64,000 bases of DNA, from NCBI GenBank assembly GCA_017477425.1, contig JAFUVT010000033.1, positions 308,619 to 372,618 of the forward strand, read 5' to 3'. Made by a program: the position numbers and the translations under genes. The stretch comes from Bacteroidales bacterium (lineage in GTDB: Bacteria; Bacteroidota; Bacteroidia; Bacteroidales; F082). How positions within the stretch are numbered: the first letter of the stretch is position 1; every line of letters begins with the position of its first letter. This document shows, one piece after another, positions 10,194-16,790 of the stretch. The notes beneath the pieces were generated by a model. The model saw only the letters and a list, made by a program, of their open reading frames with translations. It was not told the DNA's origin and made no database searches.

Positions 10194-10209
10194 ACAAACC
10201 AAATGATTC

Positions 10210-10346
10210 GTCACAAAACCTACAAAACAATGCAAAACCTCAATGATAGGTGTGGCGGCTGCACAACCGTGCGCCGCCGGAAGCCCGCCGGTTGGCAGGC
10301 TTCCCCAACCACAAAAGGGTTTTGACGGTTTTGTGGGTTTTGTGAC
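10210..10346. repeat. Structured element with terminal inverted repeats (MITE-like)
   Basis: An imperfect terminal inverted repeat frames this 137-bp segment between the ATPase and permease 4. The outer 19 bases at 10210-10228 (GTCACAAAACCTACAAAAC) match the reverse complement of 10328-10346 with one mismatch, and similarity continues inward for about 10 more bases. Inside are further stems: GGCGGC (10254-10259) with GCCGCC (10273-10278), and GGAAGCC (10279-10285) with GGCTTCC (10298-10304). There is no ORF. It could be a non-autonomous mobile element, or a structured RNA that adjusts the ATPase-to-permease expression ratio. Confidence 0.6.
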
Positions 10347-10364
10347 CTCAAAAACGACTTGACT

Positions 10365-12722
10365 ATGCGATTATTCAAAAAAGGAAAAACCACCTTCGCG
10401 TCGTCGGTGCTCAATGTGCTCGGCCTCACCGCCGCCTTCGCCGCGCTTTACATCATCCTTGTGCAAGTGCGCCACGACCTGTCCTACAACAAGGCACTCA
10501 AGGACAGCGACCGCATCTATTGCCTTGCACAGAAAGCAAAAGGATATACTGGGTATATGCCTTTTCTCTGCCGCCCCATCGGCGAAGCAGTGGTCGCCAA
10601 TTCGCCCGACATCGAAGTGGGTGGCTATGCCGACCTTAAAGGCGAATATCGGAACATCCGTCTGGGCAGCGACCAGCCGCTGGTCGAGGCTGGAATGGCG
10701 CGTTTCACGCTGCCAACCATCGAAGTGTTCGGCTTCGAACTCGTCTCTGGCAGTTGGGACGACTGGATGGGCACTGCCTGTGCCCTCTCCGAATCGGCGG
10801 CGAAGCGGTTCGGGCTGCAAGTGGGCGACGCTTTCCAGTACGAAGCCGGAACGGTATGGAGCGATGCCACCGTGGCGGCCATCTACAAGGATATGCCTCT
10901 CAACAGCGACCTCGGTTCTTTTGATATGATTTACAACTATGGAGACCGTTTCATCGACGATTGGAAGGAGTTCTCTTTCCATTACTTCGTGAAACTTCGC
11001 AAAGGTGCCGACCCCGATGCAATCGACGAGATTTCGAAACCTTTCTGGCGGCAGTTTCTGATAGAGGCGAACAACCCTGCGGCCAATGACGATGAGGTTA
11101 CGTCTTGGATTCATCCGATATTGCTGACGGATATGTTTTTCCCCGTCGATGGCGTTCCCGTTGGCAAGTGGGGCAACAAGACCACGACGATGACTCTGCT
11201 CGTCATCGCCATTCTCGTGGTGGTCGTTGCCTTCATCAACTACATCAACTTCTTCTTCGCGATGGTGCCCGTCCGCCTGCGCAACATCAATACGCGCAAG
11301 ATACTGGGCAGCAGCCGTTTCCAATTGGTGATGTCGTTTGTTGGCGAGTCGGTGACGATGGTCGTCCTCGCCTTGGGTTTGGCCGTGGCCGTGGTGACGC
11401 TGTTCCGCCAGTCCACTTTGGCTTCGCTGATTGACACCTCGCTCGATTTCAGCCAAAACCGGGGCCTCGTCGTCTTGGTTGTCGGCTCGGGCTTGCTCAT
11501 TTCCGTTGCGGCGAGCCTCTATCCGGCCTTGTTCGCCACCTCGTTCAATCCCGCCTTCGCCCTGAAGGGTACACTCGGCACCACGCAAAAGGGCAAGGCT
11601 TTCCGTATCGGCTTGATTGGCTTCCAATTCACCGTGTCTATCGTGCTGATTATCTGTGCGATATTCGTTCACGAGCAACGCATGTATATGATGAATCACG
11701 AAATGGGTTTCAATCAGGAATGTCTGTTGCAGTCGCAGGTGTCGTGGAACCTTGCCGCTGACCGCGAAGCCGTTGAGAGTCAGTTGCTTGCCGATGCTGC
11801 CATCAAGGACATTGCTTGGGGCGACGGCGCATTTGTGCGTGATTCACGAATGAGTTGGGGGCGGCGAGTGCGTGGCGAGGATGCCGGTTGGCAGGTCTAT
11901 CCCGTTTCGTGGAACTTCCTGCGTTTTATGGGCATTGACATTGTGGAAGGCCGTGATTTCACCGAAGCCGACGAGCAGTCGGATGGCGTGTACATCTTCA
12001 ATGAAGCGGCGCGTGATGCGTTTAATATCACTCTTGAGGACCAAATTGGAGGATGGAACGACCAACCCGTAGGGGTGGCTGGTTTCTGCAAGGATTTCAA
12101 CTTTGCCTCGCTGCGCCAAAGCATTATGCCGTTTGCCTTTTATGTTGCCGGCAAGGATCCGGGTCGGCTTTGCCAAAGGCTGTTCATCCGTACCGAGGCC
12201 GGCGTGGATGTCCCTGCCTTGATGGAACGCATCACCAAGACCCTCAACGACCTCGACCCCGACTTGGGCGAGGGGATGTCGTACGAAGTGCAACCTTTCT
12301 CGCAAACCATTGAGAACCAATATAAAAAGGAGCAAAACCTTTCCAAGTTGGTGAATTTGTTCACGGTGCTGGCCATCGTCATCTCGCTGATGGGCGTCTT
12401 CGGCTTGGTGATGTTCGAGACGGAGCACCGCCGCAAGGAAATCGGCATCCGTCGCGTGCACGGTGCCACAGTGGGGCAGATCCTGTCGATGTTCAACTCG
12501 CGTTTCGTGAAGATTGTGCTGGTGTGCTTCGTCATCGCCGTGCCTGTGAGCATTGTCATTATGCGGCGTTATTTGGAGGGCTTCACCTACAGCGTGCCGC
12601 TGCATTGGTGGGTGTTTGCCTTGGCGCTGCTGGCGGTTCTGGCCGTCACGGTGGGCGTGGTCACCTTGCGGAGCCTGAGGGCTGCCACGGTGAATCCGGT
12701 GCGGTCGTTGCGGAATGAGTAA
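10365..12722 (+). CDS. FtsX/MacB-like ABC transporter permease, fused double module (permease 4 of 6)
   Basis: The protein has 785 residues. The ATG at 10365 gives MRLFKKGKTTFASSVLNVL, aligning with permease 3; a TTG two codons upstream is less likely. It has eight predicted helices and two extracytoplasmic domains, and ends NPVRSLRNE. It is near-identical to permease 3 at the start, in the middle membrane block (GNKTTTMTLLVIAILVVVVA onward) and over the last 130 residues, but its ectodomains differ strongly. It is preceded by the MITE-like element and followed directly by a hairpin at 12723-12760, the likely transcription end of the first permease group. Confidence 0.88.
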   Translation: MRLFKKGKTTFASSVLNVLGLTAAFAALYIILVQVRHDLSYNKALKDSDRIYCLAQKAKGYTGYMPFLCRPIGEAVVANSPDIEVGGYADLKGEYRNIRLGSDQPLVEAGMARFTLPTIEVFGFELVSGSWDDWMGTACALSESAAKRFGLQVGDAFQYEAGTVWSDATVAAIYKDMPLNSDLGSFDMIYNYGDRFIDDWKEFSFHYFVKLRKGADPDAIDEISKPFWRQFLIEANNPAANDDEVTSWIHPILLTDMFFPVDGVPVGKWGNKTTTMTLLVIAILVVVVAFINYINFFFAMVPVRLRNINTRKILGSSRFQLVMSFVGESVTMVVLALGLAVAVVTLFRQSTLASLIDTSLDFSQNRGLVVLVVGSGLLISVAASLYPALFATSFNPAFALKGTLGTTQKGKAFRIGLIGFQFTVSIVLIICAIFVHEQRMYMMNHEMGFNQECLLQSQVSWNLAADREAVESQLLADAAIKDIAWGDGAFVRDSRMSWGRRVRGEDAGWQVYPVSWNFLRFMGIDIVEGRDFTEADEQSDGVYIFNEAARDAFNITLEDQIGGWNDQPVGVAGFCKDFNFASLRQSIMPFAFYVAGKDPGRLCQRLFIRTEAGVDVPALMERITKTLNDLDPDLGEGMSYEVQPFSQTIENQYKKEQNLSKLVNLFTVLAIVISLMGVFGLVMFETEHRRKEIGIRRVHGATVGQILSMFNSRFVKIVLVCFVIAVPVSIVIMRRYLEGFTYSVPLHWWVFALALLAVLAVTVGVVTLRSLRAATVNPVRSLRNE

Positions 12723-12760
12723 ATCACTCGAAACGCGAAAAATTTCGCGTTTCGGGTGAT
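12723..12760 (+). terminator. Hairpin terminator after permease 4
   Basis: The segments ATCACTCGAAACGCGAAA and TTTCGCGTTTCGGGTGAT pair over about 18 positions with a tiny AA loop, starting right after the permease 4 stop. The T-run is weak (TATTCC), so strength is uncertain, but the position between a long operon and the hipBA promoter fits a terminator. It might also be an operator. Confidence 0.6.
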
Positions 12761-12778
12761 TATTCCACCAAAAAGTTG

Positions 12779-12786
12779 TATCTTTG
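12779..12786 (+). promoter_or_regulatory. Bacteroidota -7 box upstream of hipBA
   Basis: TATCTTTG fits the TAnnTTTG consensus of the Bacteroidota primary sigma factor and lies 35 bp before the hipB start. A clear -33 TTTG is not seen. Confidence 0.65.
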
Positions 12787-12810
12787 CAACTGCTAATATT
12801 TAAGCAGTTG
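12787..12810 (+). promoter_or_regulatory. Palindromic operator candidate for HipB
   Basis: CAACTGCT (12787-12794) and AGCAGTTG (12803-12810) form a perfect 8-bp inverted repeat with an 8-nt spacer. It sits directly downstream of the -7 box and just before hipB, where binding would block transcription initiation. HipB-type antitoxins are known to repress their own operon through such palindromes. The assignment to this HipB is inferred. Confidence 0.6.
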
Positions 12811-12820
12811 ATTGGTAAAA

Positions 12821-13147
12821 ATGAATACAATTGATAATATATTATCATTTGATATTGTATCTCCAGAAGGCAAGGCAAAGGCTTTGGCGGAACGGGTGAA
12901 GACGCGGCGGTTGGAGATGAACCTGACGCAGGAAGGACTTTCGGTGCGTTCTGGAGTGCCTTTGGCGACCTATCGCCGTTTTGAGCGGACGGGCAAGGTT
13001 TCCTTGGACGGATTGCTCCATATCGCATACGCTTTGGATGCGTTGGACGATTTCGATCAGCTGTTTGCATCACGCAAATACGCCTCCTTGGACGAGGCAC
13101 TTGATGCCGACCAAAAAAACAGAAAGCGAGGGAAACGCAATGAATGA
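12821..13147 (+). CDS. hipB: HipB-type antitoxin, XRE-family DNA-binding protein
   Basis: The protein has 108 residues with an XRE helix-turn-helix at about 25-75 (LTQEGLSVRSGVPLATYRRF). The ATG at 12821 is preferred over an in-frame TTG at 12812 because it follows the palindrome with suitable spacing. The gene overlaps the HipA start by 8 bp (ATGAATGA), a usual sign of translational coupling in toxin-antitoxin pairs. Known HipB proteins neutralise HipA by binding it and repress the operon as dimers. The basic tail (DQKNRKRGKRNE) is lysine- and arginine-rich. The function is well supported by context. Confidence 0.88.
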   Translation: MNTIDNILSFDIVSPEGKAKALAERVKTRRLEMNLTQEGLSVRSGVPLATYRRFERTGKVSLDGLLHIAYALDALDDFDQLFASRKYASLDEALDADQKNRKRGKRNE

Positions 13148-14216
13148 GAAGATTGTCGAGGTAACGATGGGCTCCCACAAAGTCGGGCGGTTAGCCTTGG
13201 ACAGAGAGGGGAGGGCTTTGTTTGAATACGATTCGGACTGGATTCGGAACGGCTTTTCCGTTTCGCCGTTTCACCTGCCTTTGGAGCCGAGGTTGTTCAC
13301 CGCCGAGGTCAAGCCCTTCGACGGCAATTTCGGCGTGTTCGACGACAGCCTGCCCGACGGCTGGAGTGCCTTGGTGCTCGACCGTTATTTGAGGTCACGG
13401 GGCAAGTCGTTGGCTTCCTTGAACCTGTTGGAACAGCTGATGTTCGTCGGGAGCCGTGGGCGCGGTGCCTTGGAATACCATCCCGATATGAGTACCGTCG
13501 ACGAGCAGGACTTCATTGACCTCGACCGTATGGCGGAAGAATCGCAACGGGTGCTGAACACCGACTATTCCGACGACTTGGACAAGGCCTGGCGACGCGG
13601 CGGCTCCTCGGGCGGCACGCGGCCCAAGGTGTTTGTGCGTTATGACGGAGCCGAGTGGCTGGTGAAGTTCCGCGACCGCACCGACCCGCCCGATGTGGGC
13701 AAAATCGAGTACGAGACCTCGCTGCTGGCGCGAGAATGTGGTATCGAGATGGCGGAGACACGGCTTTTCGACGGGAAGTATTTCGGCACAAAACGCTTCG
13801 ACCGCACCGAAGACGGCGGCAAACTGCACGTTATCAGCCTCTCCGCGCTGATGAACCTCGACTACCGCTTGCCCGCCGCCGACTACGGACATTTGTTCTG
13901 GGCTTGCAGCCAACTGACACATTCCGTCAAGGAACTGTGGAAAGTGTTCCGCTTGATGGCGTTCAACCTTGTCATCGGCAACTGCGACGACCACGTGAAG
14001 AATTTCGCCTTCATCCGTCGCAACGGCGTTTGGCAACTGGCTCCTGCCTACGATGTCTTGCCTTGCGAGGGCTTGGGCGGCTTCCATAGCCTTTCGGTGA
14101 ACGGCAACTATAGAAATCCGGGCAAGACGGATGCCGTTCAACTTGCCGCAAAGTTCGGCCTGCCACAAGACGAAGCCGAGGCCGAGTTTGAGGAAATCCG
14201 TAAACGGTCAGTGTAA
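13140..14216 (+). CDS. hipA: HipA-family serine/threonine kinase toxin
   Basis: The protein has 358 residues; the start ATG overlaps the hipB end. An N-terminal HipA subdomain (about 5-100, with FDDSLPDGWSALVLDR) is followed by the kinase core: a Gly-rich loop GGSSGGTRPK (154-163), Lys176 in WLVKF, the catalytic NCDDHVKNFAF motif (281-291) and the metal-binding APAYDVLP (301-308). All key residues look intact, so kinase activity is plausible; known HipA proteins phosphorylate a glutamyl-tRNA synthetase. It is somewhat shorter than classical HipA (about 440 residues), ending about 50 residues after the metal-binding Asp. Its stop codon lies inside the first of two palindromes that probably belong to the next promoter. 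Confidence 0.88.
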   Translation: MNEKIVEVTMGSHKVGRLALDREGRALFEYDSDWIRNGFSVSPFHLPLEPRLFTAEVKPFDGNFGVFDDSLPDGWSALVLDRYLRSRGKSLASLNLLEQLMFVGSRGRGALEYHPDMSTVDEQDFIDLDRMAEESQRVLNTDYSDDLDKAWRRGGSSGGTRPKVFVRYDGAEWLVKFRDRTDPPDVGKIEYETSLLARECGIEMAETRLFDGKYFGTKRFDRTEDGGKLHVISLSALMNLDYRLPAADYGHLFWACSQLTHSVKELWKVFRLMAFNLVIGNCDDHVKNFAFIRRNGVWQLAPAYDVLPCEGLGGFHSLSVNGNYRNPGKTDAVQLAAKFGLPQDEAEAEFEEIRKRSV

Positions 14217-14248
14217 AGTTTCTTTACACCTGTAAAGATTCTTTACAC
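14211..14248 (+). promoter_or_regulatory. Tandem palindromes, candidate enhancer sites for the NtrC-type regulator
   Basis: GTGTAAAGTTTCTTTACAC (14211-14229) is a perfect 8-bp inverted repeat with a 3-nt centre. It is followed at once by a second copy, TGTAAAGATTCTTTACA (14232-14248 at most one base off). The centres are about 20 bp apart, two helical turns, and lie about 90-110 bp upstream of the start site expected for the sigma-54 promoter at 14302-14318. This is the usual placement for enhancer binding proteins. The response regulator encoded at 20597 is the obvious candidate binder; this is inference. Confidence 0.7.
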
Positions 14249-14301
14249 TTTTTCAAGAGGGGGTAAAATTATATCTTGTTGATTGTCATTGTTTTGCAAT
14301 T

Positions 14302-14318
14302 TTGGCACGAATAATGCT
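14302..14318 (+). promoter_or_regulatory. Sigma-54 (-24/-12) promoter
   Basis: TTGGCACGAATAATGCT matches the consensus TTGGCACG-N4-TTGCW with one mismatch and keeps the exact GG-N10-GC spacing. It lies 50 bp upstream of the permease 5 start. The same locus encodes a sigma-54-dependent activator, which strengthens the call. Confidence 0.8.
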
Positions 14319-14367
14319 ATACGGTTCCCGACAATTAAACACACCAACAAATCAACAATCAACAATA

Positions 14368-16755
14368 ATGAGCAGTTACATCAAATTCTTATCCAGAAAC
14401 AAATTCTTCACCATCATCGAGGCCATCGGCCTCATCGTTTCCATTGCCTTCGTCATCCTGATTGGCAATTATGTCTATCAGCAGTATTCCGTGGCTTATG
14501 GCAACCCTTATCGAAACAGGATTTATGCCGTTGGAAACCAAGATTTTCTCTCACTCTCGTGGTGGGACAAAGCCGTCTTCGAGGCCGAACTGCCCGAGGC
14601 GGAGGCCGTTTGTCGTATCTCCAACGCCGATGATGCGGGCTTTGTCTCCTTTGGCGACGAGCATATCAGTGCAACCGTCACCGAGGCCGACCCCGAACTC
14701 TTTGACCTTTTTCCCAACTTGACCTTGCTCGATGGCAGTCTCGACGAGTTCCGCCTCAAAGGGCATTGCCTCATCTCTGAGTCGCTCGCCCATCGTGCCT
14801 TCGATGGCGATGCCCTCGGCAAACCCGTCACCATCACCTTTTTTGACGATAAAATGGAAAGTATGGTTTGCGGTATCTTCAAGGATTCTGAGAACTCGAT
14901 GGTGCCTTACACCGATGTGCTTCTCAATCCTGAGTTCGATGAACTGTACGAGCCTGAAAAGCAGGCGCCTTTCAGTTCCATCGGCTCGTATATGACTTTG
15001 ATAAAGGTGCACGAAAACACTGACCGTGAGGAGTTTGCAAAGAAAGTGGAGCAGGTGGACTTGTCCAATTATGGGGGAAGTATGGTGCAGTCGATGCCGA
15101 TTTACACCTTGCCCGAGGTCTTTTTCACCGAAAACCAGTGGATGTTCAAGAAGGGCAACAAGTCCTTGCTGCAAATGCTGACCGTAGTGGTCTTGTTGCT
15201 GTTGCTTTCGGCGGTTTTCAACTACATCAACCTCAATATGGCCCTGTCGGGCAAACGCGCCAAGGAGATGGCCACGCGGCGGCTTCACGGTGCCACCAAA
15301 GGCAATATCATAATGAAGTATATCCTTGAATCCGTGTCGTTTACGGCAGTGTGTTTCGTCTTGGCGTTTTTGGTGGCCTACGCATTTTTCCCGATGATGA
15401 ACAACCTGTTAAAAGGCGTTTCGGGCGGCGAAATGGGCATCGATGCGCCGTTTGAGCAGTTTGTGCCCATCCGTTTCGAGTGGTCGGTGGGCATCGTGGC
15501 GGCTTATCTTGGTGCCATCGTGCTTTTGGGCGTGCTGGCGGGCATCGCGCCGGCTGCCATCGCCTCGCGTTTTGCGCCCATCGACATTGTGCGCGGCACC
15601 TATCGTCGCAGGAGCAAGATGGTGTTCAGCAAGGTGTTCATAGTGTTCCAAAACACCATCACCGTCATCCTGATTGCCTTGTCGCTGCTGATGGAAGTGC
15701 AGATGCGCCACATGCTGAACCGTCCCATCCATTCGCGTTCCGAAGGCTTGTATTCGTTGCAAATGTGGGTGAGGGATTACGCCGATGTGCAGCCGCTCAT
15801 CGACCGCTTGGAGCAGATTCCGAATGTGCGTGCGGTGGGTTACGGTCGCGGCTTCGCGGGCCAGTTGAATATGGGCACCAGCGTCAAAACGCCCGACGGC
15901 GAAACGGTGAATATGCAACTCATCCTTTGCGACGAGACTTATTTCAATATGCTTGGTTTGCAGGTCGTTGAGGATTTCGGCGTGCCGAAAACCAATTCGG
16001 TCTGGATGTCGAAGGCTTTGGCCAACAAACTCTCGGTGAACGACACGACGGCATCATATTATGCGCGGCGGATGCGCATCAACGGCAGCAACCCCGAGAC
16101 CGTGGGTGGCATCTACGAGGACATCCCGACGCGGTCGGCCTCGGCTTCCGAACCCGACCAGTTTTCTACAATCATCATCGCCAAGGCGGAAGACCTGATT
16201 TGGGGTAATGGTGTAATGGTTGATGTTTCAGGCGATTACAAAGAAACGGAGAAAGCCATTATGGAGGCTTATCGCGACTATTCGGAGCAACAAAACGGCA
16301 CATTCGTGGAAGCCGCCCAAAACGGTTATGTGCAAGACTTGAACAACTTGTTGCTGCGCCCTTCAAAGATGGCGATGCGCCTGCTGGAATTATTTATGGT
16401 GCTTTCGGTGCTGATTTCGCTGCTTGGCCTCATTGCGATGAGCACCTACTACAGTGGCGAGAGCACGAAGAGCATCGCCATCCGCAAGGTGTTTGGCAGC
16501 AACGTGCAGCGCGAGCTGTGGCGCACGGTGAAGGACTATATGATTCTCGTCGGCATCGCCGCGCTCATCGGCACCCCAGTGGCCGTTTGGGTTTGCGGCA
16601 AGTATCTGGACCGTTTCGCCTACCGCATCGCCCACTACGGCTGGATTATCGTCGTGGCGGTCGTCATCGCCGTTTTGATGGCCTTCGGATCCGTCCTTTG
16701 GCAAACCTTGCGCGCCGCCCGTACGAATCCCGCCGAGGCGCTGAAGAAAGAGTGA
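14368..16755 (+). CDS. FtsX/MacB-like ABC transporter permease, fused double module (permease 5 of 6)
   Basis: The protein has 795 residues; the ATG at 14368 gives MSSYIKFLSRNKFFTIIEAI, aligning with permease 1 (MKSYLKFLSRNKLYTVIEFV). Eight predicted helices frame two ectodomains; the loop RAKEMATRRLHGATKGNI and the C-terminus NPAEALKKE are family hallmarks. It is the closest relative of permease 1 in the locus and is the first gene after the sigma-54 promoter, so expression is probably switched on by the response regulator encoded downstream. No ATPase is encoded in this second group, so it must borrow one, presumably the product of 9510-10193. Confidence 0.88.
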   Translation: MSSYIKFLSRNKFFTIIEAIGLIVSIAFVILIGNYVYQQYSVAYGNPYRNRIYAVGNQDFLSLSWWDKAVFEAELPEAEAVCRISNADDAGFVSFGDEHISATVTEADPELFDLFPNLTLLDGSLDEFRLKGHCLISESLAHRAFDGDALGKPVTITFFDDKMESMVCGIFKDSENSMVPYTDVLLNPEFDELYEPEKQAPFSSIGSYMTLIKVHENTDREEFAKKVEQVDLSNYGGSMVQSMPIYTLPEVFFTENQWMFKKGNKSLLQMLTVVVLLLLLSAVFNYINLNMALSGKRAKEMATRRLHGATKGNIIMKYILESVSFTAVCFVLAFLVAYAFFPMMNNLLKGVSGGEMGIDAPFEQFVPIRFEWSVGIVAAYLGAIVLLGVLAGIAPAAIASRFAPIDIVRGTYRRRSKMVFSKVFIVFQNTITVILIALSLLMEVQMRHMLNRPIHSRSEGLYSLQMWVRDYADVQPLIDRLEQIPNVRAVGYGRGFAGQLNMGTSVKTPDGETVNMQLILCDETYFNMLGLQVVEDFGVPKTNSVWMSKALANKLSVNDTTASYYARRMRINGSNPETVGGIYEDIPTRSASASEPDQFSTIIIAKAEDLIWGNGVMVDVSGDYKETEKAIMEAYRDYSEQQNGTFVEAAQNGYVQDLNNLLLRPSKMAMRLLELFMVLSVLISLLGLIAMSTYYSGESTKSIAIRKVFGSNVQRELWRTVKDYMILVGIAALIGTPVAVWVCGKYLDRFAYRIAHYGWIIVVAVVIAVLMAFGSVLWQTLRAARTNPAEALKKE

Positions 16756-16762
16756 ATATAAC

Positions 16763-16770
16763 TATCTTTG
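16763..16770 (+). promoter_or_regulatory. Possible -7 box before permease 6
   Basis: TATCTTTG matches TAnnTTTG and sits 20 bp upstream of the permease 6 ATG, within the 35-bp gap. No -33 element is evident. It could give permease 6 some sigma-54-independent expression. Confidence 0.4.
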
Positions 16771-16790
16771 CAAATCAAAAAATCATCACG

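Noticed and set aside
12981..13139. Upstream extension of HipA
   Set aside because: It overlaps the hipB coding region in another frame; the ATG at 13140 has the ATGAATGA overlap typical of coupled genes and gives the normal HipA N-terminus.
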